From M3007 sp964481485 (GTDB taxonomy: Bacteria > Bacteroidota > Bacteroidia > Chitinophagales > Saprospiraceae), in NCBI GenBank assembly GCA_964481485.1, contig CAYZVM010000103.1, positions 1 through 20,515 of the forward strand: DNA of 20,515 nucleotides, read 5' to 3'. How positions within the stretch are numbered: position 1 is the first letter of the stretch; every line of letters starts with the position of its first letter. Below the pieces are notes generated by a model that made no database searches, was not told where the DNA came from, and saw only the letters and a program-made list of their open reading frames with translations. Below, piece after piece: positions 1-6,924 of the stretch. Position numbers and translations under genes: made by a program.

Positions 1-19
1 AATTGCGCGGTGCGATTTC

Positions 20-82
20 TTATGCTTCTGACGTGAAGTGAAATTTGATTTTCGGAAAATTTTCCTGCGCCGTCTGCCGGAC
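20..82 (-). pseudogene. Detached second copy of the prfC 3' end (about 20 codons)
   Basis: Read on the minus strand, the stretch ending with TAA at 20-22 encodes RQTAQENFPKIKFHFTSEA. The intact prfC ends LQTAQENFPKIRFSFTSEG, so 15 of 19 residues match, and most DNA differences are conservative. The DNA core 46-77 matches 882-913 with one mismatch in 32 bases. There is no start codon, and an in-frame stop sits at 89-91, so this is a remnant or a displaced gene end, not a gene. It lies beyond the toxin-antitoxin pair. Either that pair was inserted at the end of prfC, or the end of a foreign prfC was carried in with it. What lies further left is outside the window. Confidence 0.75.
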
Positions 83-120
83 ATCCGTTCACGCTTTTCC
101 GACATTCAGAAACACGCCAT

Positions 121-522
121 TCAAATGGTCGAAATCAAAGTGGTAAGCAATTGAGCGTCGAGTATGGAGGCTGTGGCGGCAATCCACAAATCGTTTTTGC
201 CCATGTTGCGAGCGGTGAGGCCAAGTGGTCGGGCGGGCAATTTGTTTTGACTGAAGGCATCTATTACTGCGTAGCGGTCAAGGACGTCTTCTGTCCGAAT
301 GTCAATCGGGTTGAGAATGTCCAGTAACGATTCCAATTGTCGCAGTCTTTTTGCGCCCCATTTGGCCTGAATGGCCATTGACTTCAATTCGCCAAGTGAA
401 ACCACGCAAATCCAAATTTCATTGGCAGGATTGAAAGGGTCGAACATTTGCTCGACACGATGCATCACTTCCGATTCGCGGAGATAGTGGATGACAATAT
501 TGGTGTCAAATTGGTAAATCAT
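121..522 (-). CDS. PIN-domain (VapC-like) toxin, C-terminus frameshifted
   Basis: This is a 133-residue PIN-fold protein, a family of Mg-dependent ribonucleases that act as toxins of type II toxin-antitoxin pairs. The first acidic residue is in FDTNI (D6), the second in SLGEL (E45), and the third in the hallmark GKNDLWIAATA (D111). Family members continue LLTT-x-DFDHL and end with a fourth acidic site. Here the frame instead reads LLTTLISTI and stops. Shifting the frame just after LLTT restores DFDHLNGVFLNVGKA with a stop at 89-91, so the native gene probably spanned about 89-522. The start overlaps the antitoxin stop in an ATGA, which indicates translational coupling. As written, the protein lacks its fourth metal ligand. 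It may be an inactivated toxin or carry a one- or two-base sequence error. Confidence 0.85.
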   Translation of the reverse strand: MIYQFDTNIVIHYLRESEVMHRVEQMFDPFNPANEIWICVVSLGELKSMAIQAKWGAKRLRQLESLLDILNPIDIRTEDVLDRYAVIDAFSQNKLPARPLGLTARNMGKNDLWIAATASILDAQLLTTLISTI

Positions 523-800
523 TTGGTCAGCATGGCGAGCAATTCTTCAACGGGCTCTTGGACGTTCATTTCCCGAACGAGGCGCATAAAGGCTTCTTTG
601 TCATGCCCTTTAAATCCGCGTTGCCGTTTGATGGCTTCAGGGTCGGTCTTTTTCGGAATTGGCTTGCGGTATTTTCGGATGCGCTCTTGCCGCGCCCGGA
701 TTTTGCGAAGCGTTTCTTCCAATTGGGCGACCTCCTGCTCGTCGCTGATTTGCGACAGCTCTTGAATGAGTTCTTGTTTGCGTTCGGCCAAATCATGCAT
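519..800 (-). CDS. Putative antitoxin partner of the PIN toxin
   Basis: A 93-residue protein beginning MHDLAERKQE. The first half is strongly charged and predicted helical, possibly a coiled coil (repeated Glu/Leu/Arg around residues 3-42). A basic patch, KYRKPIPKK, follows, then a short C-terminal amphipathic helix ending EELLAMLTK that could wrap the toxin. I recognise no AbrB, ribbon-helix-helix or Phd fold, so the antitoxin call rests on position: it sits directly upstream of and overlaps the PIN gene by 4 bases (ATGA). A longer in-frame reading to 944 exists, but the start at 800 has a clear Shine-Dalgarno sequence and avoids overlap with prfC. It is read in the same direction as prfC, 55 bases downstream of it. 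Confidence 0.7.
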   Translation of the reverse strand: MHDLAERKQELIQELSQISDEQEVAQLEETLRKIRARQERIRKYRKPIPKKTDPEAIKRQRGFKGHDKEAFMRLVREMNVQEPVEELLAMLTK

Positions 801-805
801 AGGTG

Positions 806-810
806 CCTCC
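806..810 (-). promoter_or_regulatory. Strong Shine-Dalgarno for the antitoxin
   Basis: On the minus strand GGAGG lies 5 bases before the ATG at 800. It fixes the antitoxin start. It stands out because most starts in this window have no purine-rich ribosome binding site, as is usual in Bacteroidota. This fits the pair being acquired, or needing high antitoxin translation. Confidence 0.65.
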
Positions 811-855
811 TTTTTTAAAATCGTTATGCAAAGATAGGGCATCCTGTCAAGCCTT

Positions 856-2454
856 TTACCCTTCCGACGTGAACGAAAACCTGATTTTCGGAAAATTCTC
901 CTGCGCCGTCTGCAACACCCAAGCCGTTTCTGCCAAAAAAACAAGTTGCCCTTCGCTGTCTTTGGCGATGTCGCGTTTTCGGCGGTCGAGGAATTCCTCC
1001 ATCGCCTTCGGGTCGGTCGAACTAACCCAACAGGCTTTGTGGAGATTCACGGGTTCGTAGCGGCATTTTGCGCCGTATTCCGACTCTAATCGGTGCTGGA
1101 TGACCTCAAATTGCAGTTGCCCCACCGTGCCGATGATGCGCCGCCCGTCGCTCTGGCGGGTGAACATCTGCGCCACGCCCTCGTCCATGAGTTGGTCGAG
1201 GCCTTTGGCAAATTGCTTTTGCTTCATCGGGTCGGCGTTCTCCACATAGCGGAATTGTTCGGGCGAAAAAGAGGGAATGCCTTTGAAATGCAGCATTTCG
1301 CCTTCAGTCAAAGTGTCGCCGATTTTGAAATTGCCCGAATCGTAGAGGCCCACTACATCGCCGGGATAGGCTTCTTCCAACAAAGTTTTTTTCGAGGCCA
1401 TGAACATGGTCGGGTTGGGAAATTTCATGTCCCTGCCCAGCCGAATGTGGCGGTAGTTTTTGTTGCGCTCAAACTTGCCGGAGCAGATGCGCAAAAACGC
1501 GATGCGGTCGCGGTGGCGGGGATCCATGTTGGCAAAAATCTTGAACACGAAGCCGCTCATTTTTTGCTCTTCCGGCTCCACGAGGCGCTCTTCGGCTTGG
1601 CGCGGGAGTGGGGTGGGAGCGATTTCGACAAAGCAATCCAGCAATTCTTTCACGCCGAAATTATTCACCGCCGAGCCAAAAAAGATGGGGCAAATCTCGC
1701 CCGACTGGTAGTCTTTGATTTTGAATTTTGGGTAAACCGTCTCCACCACATTCACCTCCTCGCGCAGTTCGCGGGCGGCGCTTTCGCCGATGTGTTTTTC
1801 CAAATCCGGGCTTGCAAGGTCTTCAAATACAATGATTTCCTCGTCCTCCTGCTTGCCGTGCGGATTGAACAGCACCAGTTTTTTCTCGTACAAATTGTAC
1901 ACGCCTTTGAAACGCTGCCCCATGCCAATCGGCCACGAAAGCGGGCGCACTTTCACGTCCAATTTCTGCTCGATTTCGTCCAGCAAATCGAACGCGTCCT
2001 TGCCTTCGCGGTCCATTTTATTGACAAAAAAGATAATCGGCGTGTCGCGCATCCGGCAGACTTTGGTGAGTTTTTCGGTCTGCTTTTCCACGCCGTTCGC
2101 CACGTCCACCACCACGATGGCCGAGTCAACGGCCGTCAAAGTCCGGTAGGTGTCTTCCGCAAAATCTTCGTGGCCCGGCGTGTCCAAAATGTTGATTTGC
2201 AAGTCTCTGTACTCAAAACCCATGACCGAGGTGCTCACGGAAATGCCGCGTTGCCGCTCGATTTCCATGAAGTCCGACACGGTGCTTTTTTTGATTTTGT
2301 TGCTCTTCACCGCCCCGGCGGTCTGGATGGCGCCGCCGAAAAGGAGCAGTTTTTCGGTCAGGGTCGTTTTGCCCGCGTCGGGGTGGGCGACGATGGCGAA
2401 AGTGCGGCGGCGGTGGAGTTCGGTTATGAAATTGGACATGAACGGAGTGGTCAT
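856..2454 (-). CDS. prfC: Peptide chain release factor 3
   Basis: RF3 is the translational GTPase that recycles RF1/RF2 from the ribosome after termination. At 532 residues it matches the family length (529 in E. coli). G-domain motifs are clear: AHPDAGKT (residues 23-30, G1), the IERQRGIS switch region (67-74), DTPGHEDFAEDT (92-103, G3) and NKMD (146-149, G4). The C-terminal RF3 region runs to a normal end, QENFPKIRFSFTSEG. The start is uncertain: ATG at 2454 is itself part of an ATGACC repeat array, and the next ATG at 2439 (MSNFITELHRRRTFAI) aligns better with other RF3 proteins. No Shine-Dalgarno is visible for either. The gene is divergent from the pfkB kinase and upstream of the toxin-antitoxin pair. 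Its 3' end is duplicated at 20-82. Confidence 0.97.
   Translation of the reverse strand: MTTPFMSNFITELHRRRTFAIVAHPDAGKTTLTEKLLLFGGAIQTAGAVKSNKIKKSTVSDFMEIERQRGISVSTSVMGFEYRDLQINILDTPGHEDFAEDTYRTLTAVDSAIVVVDVANGVEKQTEKLTKVCRMRDTPIIFFVNKMDREGKDAFDLLDEIEQKLDVKVRPLSWPIGMGQRFKGVYNLYEKKLVLFNPHGKQEDEEIIVFEDLASPDLEKHIGESAARELREEVNVVETVYPKFKIKDYQSGEICPIFFGSAVNNFGVKELLDCFVEIAPTPLPRQAEERLVEPEEQKMSGFVFKIFANMDPRHRDRIAFLRICSGKFERNKNYRHIRLGRDMKFPNPTMFMASKKTLLEEAYPGDVVGLYDSGNFKIGDTLTEGEMLHFKGIPSFSPEQFRYVENADPMKQKQFAKGLDQLMDEGVAQMFTRQSDGRRIIGTVGQLQFEVIQHRLESEYGAKCRYEPVNLHKACWVSSTDPKAMEEFLDRRKRDIAKDSEGQLVFLAETAWVLQTAQENFPKIRFSFTSEG
882..913. repeat. 32-bp direct repeat inside the prfC 3' end (partner at 46-77)
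   Basis: The 32 bases here match 46-77 with one mismatch (C at 898, T at 62). The two copies bracket the toxin-antitoxin pair at a distance of 836 bp. They look like the two arms left when a segment recombined at the end of prfC. No integrase is present between them, so the mechanism is not shown. Confidence 0.75.
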
Positions 2455-2566
2455 TAAGGGTCATTAAGGTCATTCGGAGTTGCTGAGGTCGTCATTAAGA
2501 GTCATTGTTTTAAAAAATGACTTCAATGACTTTTTGTGAATGACCCTTCGAATGACTTTCAATGAC
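2450..2566. repeat. Mirror array of five GTCATT and five AATGAC boxes between prfC and pfkB
   Basis: GTCATT occurs at 2450, 2460, 2469, 2491 and 2501. Its reverse complement AATGAC occurs at 2516, 2525, 2539, 2551 and 2561. The five left boxes can all pair with the five right boxes around a centre near 2510, and many are spaced 9-10 bases, about one helical turn. The first box contains the annotated prfC start codon. The array could be a regulator binding array, a large hairpin in the prfC leader or pfkB transcript, or a repeat that has expanded around the start codon. I do not recognise a named regulator site. Confidence 0.7.
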
Positions 2567-2620
2567 CTTTTCAAAAACGGGCGTAAAGGTAGACATCCTT
2601 CGGGCGATTTTTTCACGGAC

Positions 2621-2655
2621 AATTCTTTGCGTTCTTTGCGGTTTTGCGTGACACA
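2621..2655. repeat. CTTTGCG-type intergenic repeat (related copy at 8631-8653)
   Basis: Three successive TTTGCG units (CTTTGCG, CTTTGCG, TTTTGCG) end in TGACAC. A similar run, ACTTTGCGTCTTTGCGTGACACA, lies at 8631-8653. Both are in leader or intergenic positions next to gene starts or ends. They look like copies of one dispersed repeat. No function can be read from them. Confidence 0.5.
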
Positions 2656-2665
2656 AATTTCAAAA

Positions 2666-3508
2666 ATGCAATTCCTCTCCATCGGCCACACCTGCCACGA
2701 CCGCCTCGGCGAGCGGAATATTTTGGGCGGCACGGCTTCCTACGCCAGTTTGGTAGCCAAACAGTTGGGCCTGAAAACCGGCATCCTCAGCAGCGTCGGC
2801 GACGACTTTGAGTTTTTCGATTTTTTTGAAAAAAACGGCATCCGGGTTTGGAACAAAAAAGCCGATCGAACGACCGTTTTTGAAAACATTTATCAAAACG
2901 GCCAACGCACCCAATACCTCCACGCGCGGGCGGAAACGCTTTTTGCCGACGATGTGCCCGCCGAATGTCTCGAAGCCAACATCGTCCTCTTTTGCCCCAT
3001 TGCCGACGAGGTGGATTTTTCTGTTTTCAGGAAATTCCCCCACGCGCTCAAAGGCGCGACCATTCAGGGCTGGCTGCGGCAGTGGGACGAAAACGGGAAA
3101 ATCTCTCCGAAAAAAATGGATTGGTCGCAACTTGCTGCCGCCAATGTGGTAATTATGAGCGACGCTGACATTCAGGGTTTTGAGGCGGAAATTCCGACGA
3201 TTGCCTCGTTCGTGAAAGTGCTGGTGATGACGCGGGGCGCGCACGGCGCGACTGTTTTTTTTGAAAATCAACAATTCCACTTTCCGGCATTTCCGGTCGA
3301 AGAGGTGGACGCGACTGGTGCGGGCGACGTGTTTGCCACGGCGTTTCTCTTAAAATACGCCGAAACGCGGGATATTTATCGCGCCACTGGTTTTGCCCAC
3401 GCTGCCGCGTCGTTTGTGGTGGAGGGTGTCGGCATTACCAATTTGGCAAGTATCGAGCAGATAAACGCCCGTTTTGACCAATACCAAAATATGTTTGCAG
3501 CACTATGA
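2666..3508 (+). CDS. PfkB-family carbohydrate kinase
   Basis: A 280-residue ribokinase-like kinase that phosphorylates a small sugar or sugar-like alcohol with ATP. The N-terminal substrate-binding glycines are in NILGGTASYAS (residues 18-28). The C-terminal anion-hole and catalytic motif DATGAGD is at 215-221, with D221 as the expected catalytic base. At 280 residues it is shorter than ribokinase or fructokinase (about 300-320), mainly in the lid region, so I cannot name the substrate. I chose ATG 2666 because MQFLSIGHTCHD is where the fold begins. A longer frame from 2540 would only translate the repeat region. The stop overlaps the next start (ATGA), so the two products are probably made together. 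Confidence 0.9.
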   Translation: MQFLSIGHTCHDRLGERNILGGTASYASLVAKQLGLKTGILSSVGDDFEFFDFFEKNGIRVWNKKADRTTVFENIYQNGQRTQYLHARAETLFADDVPAECLEANIVLFCPIADEVDFSVFRKFPHALKGATIQGWLRQWDENGKISPKKMDWSQLAAANVVIMSDADIQGFEAEIPTIASFVKVLVMTRGAHGATVFFENQQFHFPAFPVEEVDATGAGDVFATAFLLKYAETRDIYRATGFAHAAASFVVEGVGITNLASIEQINARFDQYQNMFAAL

Positions 3509-3882
3509 AAATCCGCATCAAAGGCAATTCCATCCGCTACCGACTCACACAATCGGAGGTAAAAACACTCGCCGAAACTGGCCATCTCGCCGAAGAAACC
3601 TGTTTCGGCCCGGAGCAGAAATTCGGCTACGCGCTCGAAGCAAAAGCGGGGATTTCCGGTTTGCAGGCTAATTTTGACGGCGGCACTATCACCATGTTCA
3701 TCCATGCCGATGCCGCCCAAAATTGGCCTGCGTCCGACCAAGTTGGTTTTGAAAATGAGGTGGAAATCTCACCGGGCGTTTTTCTTAAATTGCTGTTGGA
3801 GAAGGACTTTGCCTGCCTCGACGAAACGAGTGAAGATCAGGCGGACAATTTTCCAAATCCAAAAGCGATATGCGCATCATAG
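3505..3882 (+). CDS. DUF7009 family protein
   Basis: A 125-residue soluble protein starting MKIRIKGNSIRYRLTQSEV, the typical opening of the DUF7009 family in Bacteroidota (recognised from memory). Further family-like features are a glycine-rich region and a TMFIHADAAQNW segment. No catalytic motif is visible and the function is unknown. The start overlaps the kinase stop by 4 bases, so it is probably translated by coupling from the same mRNA. The C-terminus ends in an acidic, low-complexity tail (DETSEDQADN). It converges with the next gene, with only 6 bases between the two stops. Confidence 0.8.
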   Translation: MKIRIKGNSIRYRLTQSEVKTLAETGHLAEETCFGPEQKFGYALEAKAGISGLQANFDGGTITMFIHADAAQNWPASDQVGFENEVEISPGVFLKLLLEKDFACLDETSEDQADNFPNPKAICAS

Positions 3883-3888
3883 GAAAAT

Positions 3889-4779
3889 TCAATCAGCGAT
3901 AACAAACCTCCCTGCGACAGCCTCTTTCCCGGGCACTCGAACAGAATAGAAATAAACGCCGCTTGCAAATGATGCGACATCGCAGTTGAAAGCGTGCGTG
4001 TTCGTTTCCAATTCCTGCCGCATCACTGGTCTGCCCATATTGTTCCAAACATCTATCATCGCCTTTGCGGGAAGTATCTGGCCAAAATCGAATCGCAGCA
4101 GATTGGTTGCAGGGTTGGGAAATACCCTCACGGACGCATTGGCAGTATGTTTTTCTTTCGTGCCGACTGTGGCCGACTCGCTGGCAAATGATTCGATGGT
4201 GCAGGTGATGTCGCTTATTCCGCTCACTTTTATCCACCCATACACGGTATCAGTGGGAGTAAGGACGCGGACGCCGAGGTAATTGGTATCCGTATGGATA
4301 AATGTTTCGCCACTGCAAGAGAAGCAATCGAGCACATAACTGTTGTACGAGAGATACAGCAGTGAGTCGGCCCATTGGGTGCTGTTATCAATCTGCTCGC
4401 CGTATTCGAACGCCCGTGCCATTCCATATACCCAAATCAGATCGTTAAAGCAACCAGTTGGCAGCGCGAAACAGGAATCTGTTTTGGCAAACGCGATTTG
4501 GTTGTTGTTTCTTGGCTCGATATAACAGCGGACATAATCACCGCCCAATCCTCCAAAGTTTGCAACGTGCAGTTCAAAATCAAACTGGCCATCCCCATTC
4601 ATATCGAGCGGGTACATGGCGTACTTGGGGGTCAAAGCATCTGGCGCTTCAATGGTAGTATCTGGCTGAATGTCAACAAAATACTGGCCTGGGGCATATT
4701 GGCCTGCTCCGATGAATTGAGCGGAAAGGGAGTGGGTTCCGAAAAGGAACAATACGAGCAAAGAGGCTAAAAGGCGCAT
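3889..4779 (-). CDS. Secreted protein with T9SS type A sorting domain
   Basis: A 296-residue exported protein. Residues 1-20 form a signal peptide (MRLLASLLVLFLFGTHSLSA, cleaved before Q). The body is rich in Asp, Asn, Tyr and Cys. It contains LDMNGDGQFDFEL near residue 58, a D-x-N-x-D-G-x-x-D calcium-loop pattern like EF-hand or thrombospondin type 3 repeats. The last ~80 residues are a type IX secretion sorting domain: VRVFPNPATNLLRFDF, a middle strand MIDVWNNMGR, then SGVYFYSVR and GRFVI. The substrate or ligand of the body is not recognisable; it may be an adhesin or a structural surface protein. It is transcribed alone and converges with the DUF7009 gene. Confidence 0.9.
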   Translation of the reverse strand: MRLLASLLVLFLFGTHSLSAQFIGAGQYAPGQYFVDIQPDTTIEAPDALTPKYAMYPLDMNGDGQFDFELHVANFGGLGGDYVRCYIEPRNNNQIAFAKTDSCFALPTGCFNDLIWVYGMARAFEYGEQIDNSTQWADSLLYLSYNSYVLDCFSCSGETFIHTDTNYLGVRVLTPTDTVYGWIKVSGISDITCTIESFASESATVGTKEKHTANASVRVFPNPATNLLRFDFGQILPAKAMIDVWNNMGRPVMRQELETNTHAFNCDVASFASGVYFYSVRVPGKEAVAGRFVIAD

Positions 4780-5058
4780 AAGGTTTCAGATAAGATTTTA
4801 GTGAATAATGAACGATGAACAAAAATAAGTGGCTGCTCAATGGGGTAGCAGCAGTTATCAGGATGTGCCGTCAAATAGCGAATAAACCTGATTGACTTGC
4901 TAAAACTGGCGGGAAGCGGTTGTTGCAAGGCTTCTAAAACTCGGTCAATGATTTTTTTTTGAAACAAAAGATTTTAAAGGTGAAAACATTTGGTTTGGAA
5001 CTTTACCTTTCGGGCGTTTTTCAACCAAATTTTTTCACAACAATCTTCACACTCAATT
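4780..5058. other. Intergenic region between divergent genes
   Basis: The 279 bases between the T9SS protein and the DUF1761 gene contain no credible gene. I see a short hairpin GCTGCT-9 nt-AGCAGC (4832-4852), a T-run at 4950-4958 and AT-rich sequence before the DUF1761 start. No convincing promoter of the Bacteroidota type could be placed. Confidence 0.5.
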
Positions 5059-5565
5059 ATGAACATCCTTGCAATAGTTGTCGCCGCTTTAATACCGATG
5101 CTCGTCGGCTTCATCTGGTACCACCCCAAAGTATTCGGCAATATGTGGATGCGGGTCGCTGGCCTGACGGAAGAACAAGTCAAATCCGGGAATATGCTGC
5201 TTATTTTCGGCCTGTCGCTTTTGTTCAGCCTGCTGTTGGCGATGGACATTCACGGCCTCGCCACGCACGACAGTTTCGTCAGCGGCGCGTTGTATTATGT
5301 GACCGACGGGACGATGACGCCCGACCCCGCCTCCGAAGCGGGCAAATGGCTGGAGTACTACCAAACCAATCTGGCAGCTTCCAACCACACGTTCAAACAC
5401 GGGGCGTTTCACGGTTTATTTGTCGCCGGCTTGTTCCTTGTGCTGCCTGTCATGGCGACGAACGCACTTTTTGAAAGAAAAGGATGGAAGTACGTCGCCG
5501 TGAACGTCGGCTACTGGTTGCTGACACTGACGTTGATGGGCGGGCTTCTGGCGGCGTGGAATTAA
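5059..5565 (+). CDS. DUF1761 domain integral membrane protein
   Basis: A 168-residue membrane protein with about four transmembrane helices (roughly residues 2-22, 52-70, 115-135 and 147-166). The N-terminal region has the family pattern GFIWYHPKVFGNMWMR; the conserved W and Y-H-P follow the first helix. The function is unknown. I chose ATG 5059 because it starts directly at the first helix. A longer frame from 4990 adds only a low-complexity leader. The 3' end of this gene is present a second time, broken, at 6925-7024. A perfect palindrome follows 30 bases after the stop. Confidence 0.85.
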   Translation: MNILAIVVAALIPMLVGFIWYHPKVFGNMWMRVAGLTEEQVKSGNMLLIFGLSLLFSLLLAMDIHGLATHDSFVSGALYYVTDGTMTPDPASEAGKWLEYYQTNLAASNHTFKHGAFHGLFVAGLFLVLPVMATNALFERKGWKYVAVNVGYWLLTLTLMGGLLAAWN

Positions 5566-5594
5566 TTCCTCGCCAGTATAGCTGCGCTTAACAA

Positions 5595-5627
5595 ATTCGT
5601 CCTACGGCTTAAAGCCGTAGGACGAAT
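5595..5627. repeat. Perfect 16-bp inverted repeat, 1-base centre
   Basis: ATTCGTCCTACGGCTT is followed by A and then its exact reverse complement. The stem is GC-rich in the middle and has no T-run after it. It sits between the DUF1761 gene and the Crp/Fnr gene. It could act as a transcription barrier, but the exactness of the arms and the lack of a U-tract fit a dispersed palindromic element better. Confidence 0.75.
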
Positions 5628-5709
5628 GCAATTGTAATAGACTTTTGCGACAACAGAGGCGAGTATTCAAGCCTCAACAACTTAACTTTTCAAACAATTC
5701 AAGTTTAAA

Positions 5710-6285
5710 ATGCACCGGCTCATCGAGCATTTTGAAACATACCTTCCGCTTAACGAAGAAGAAAAGAAGTGGGTGGAAGCAAGGGCAATCCTGCGGAAAA
5801 TAAAACGCAGGCAAATGATTTTGCAGGAAGGGTTTACCTGCAAGCACTATTCTTTTGTCATGGAAGGCTGTTTCCGAATGTACAGGGTGGACAACAAAGG
5901 CACGGAGCATAACATACAGTTTGCTGCCGAAAACGACTGGATTGCCGACATCGGCAGTTTTCATTCCGGGAAGCCGAGCCAATTGTTTATCGAAGCCATC
6001 GAATCTTCAATTATTTTGCAAATAGAAAAGCAAGATTTGTACTTCTTGTACACCAACATCCCAAAACTTGACCGAATCTTCAAAGTCATCATCGAGAACA
6101 AATATGTCGAACTGCAAGACCGTGTTTTGCAGAATATCAGTTCTACCGCCCAACAACGGTACCAGAACTTTCTCGAACAATATCCCGCCCTGTCGCTGCG
6201 GCTGCCCAACGTGCAAATCGCTTCTTATCTGGGCATTACGCCCGAATTTTTGAGCAAAATCCGCAAAGACTTATCGGGAAAATAG
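5710..6285 (+). CDS. Crp/Fnr family transcriptional regulator (first of two)
   Basis: A 191-residue regulator. Residues ~10-120 form a cyclic-nucleotide-binding-like beta-barrel, with ILQEGFTCKHYSFVMEGCFRMYRVD as the typical opening strands. A long dimer helix follows, then a short C-terminal helix-turn-helix with the recognition part LPNVQIASYLGITPEFLSKIRKDL. The phosphate-binding arginine of true CRP is not evident, so the ligand is unknown and cAMP sensing should not be assumed. The cysteines do not form an Fnr iron-sulfur pattern. The ATG at 5710 begins the fold. It shares its HTH pattern with the regulator at 8694-9278. The neighbours DUF1761 (upstream) and NTF2-like lipoprotein (downstream) are possible targets. 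Confidence 0.88.
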   Translation: MHRLIEHFETYLPLNEEEKKWVEARAILRKIKRRQMILQEGFTCKHYSFVMEGCFRMYRVDNKGTEHNIQFAAENDWIADIGSFHSGKPSQLFIEAIESSIILQIEKQDLYFLYTNIPKLDRIFKVIIENKYVELQDRVLQNISSTAQQRYQNFLEQYPALSLRLPNVQIASYLGITPEFLSKIRKDLSGK

Positions 6286-6331
6286 CCCGCAGCATTAACC
6301 TATCTTAAGGCCATTTCTTAAAATATTTTAT

Positions 6332-6362
6332 TTGTTGTGCTTTGCCAATGAGTCCAACTTTG
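6332..6362 (+). promoter_or_regulatory. Possible Bacteroidota-type promoter for the NTF2-like lipoprotein
   Basis: TTG at 6332-6334 or 6335-6337 is followed after 17-20 bases by CAACTTTG at 6355-6362, one base from TAnnTTTG. The start codon lies 29 bases further on. The region is AT-rich, so chance matches are possible. Confidence 0.35.
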
Positions 6363-6391
6363 CACCATTGTTAATTCAAAAAAATTGCAAA

Positions 6392-6874
6392 ATGAAATTC
6401 TCAATGATTCCCTTGGCAATACTATTCTTCTTTGGTTGCCAAAGCAATGTGGACAATCAAAATTCTTCTAACAATAAAAAAAGTACAGAAATGGAAAACG
6501 AAAAAAGCGCAATCGAAAAATTGCTCTACTTTTATCGGGACGCCCTAAATGCATCAGATACAGGTAAAGTGTTGCCACTTTATACCTCAAACGGTGTGTT
6601 TATGCCCTCAAATGCGCCTACAGCAATCGGACAAGAACAAATCAAAGGCGCTTACGATTTCGTCTTTAGCAATATCCAACTGAAAATTGAATTTTTCATT
6701 GACGAAATAGAGACGCACGGCGACATCGCCTTTGCCCGAACCACATCAAAAGGAACAACTTTAATTCATGCTACGGGGCAAACAGTCCCAGAAGAAAATC
6801 GTGAGTTGTTTGTGCTTCGCAAAGAAAATGGTTCATGGAAAATTGACCGCTATATGTTCAACAAGATGAAATAG
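6392..6874 (+). CDS. NTF2-like (DUF4440/SnoaL-like) lipoprotein
   Basis: A 160-residue protein. A lipoprotein signal peptide ends at C16 (LAILFFFGC), followed by a Asn/Ser/Lys-rich linker. From about residue 35 there is an NTF2-like cone fold: AIEKLLYFYRDALNASDTGKVLPLY, then GVFMPSN and a C-terminal GSWKIDRYMFN strand typical of DUF4440/SnoaL-like proteins. Members include ketosteroid isomerase relatives, but many are only ligand binders, so the function here is open. I chose ATG 6392 because it starts the signal peptide. ATG 6491 (MENEKSA) would give a cytoplasmic form. Base composition is visibly more AT-rich than most of the window. Confidence 0.8.
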   Translation: MKFSMIPLAILFFFGCQSNVDNQNSSNNKKSTEMENEKSAIEKLLYFYRDALNASDTGKVLPLYTSNGVFMPSNAPTAIGQEQIKGAYDFVFSNIQLKIEFFIDEIETHGDIAFARTTSKGTTLIHATGQTVPEENRELFVLRKENGSWKIDRYMFNKMK

Positions 6875-6924
6875 AAATAAACTTTGGGTACTGCTTCATT
6901 GGCAATTGCCGCTCGCCAAAAAAC

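Noticed and set aside
20..913. SXT/R391-type integrative element at prfC
   Set aside because: Those elements use the 5' part of prfC and carry an integrase. Here the 3' end is involved and only a two-gene cassette is present.
1093..2457. Long open frame of 454 codons on the plus strand
   Set aside because: It is antisense to prfC, whose G-domain motifs are certain. The translation is low in complexity (His/Phe/Ala rich) and is a by-product of the codon bias of prfC.
2450..2566. CRISPR-like array
   Set aside because: The repeated unit is only 6 bases, occurs in both orientations, and the spacing is about 10 bases. There are no cas genes.
4980..5058. Bacteroidota promoter upstream of the DUF1761 gene
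   Set aside because: TACCTTTC at 5004-5011 resembles a -7 box, but no TTG lies at the required distance; the nearest is only 11 bases upstream.
5595..5627. Classical rho-independent terminator
   Set aside because: The stem is perfect but is followed by GCAATTGTAATAG, with no T-run, so a terminator call is weak compared with a palindromic repeat.
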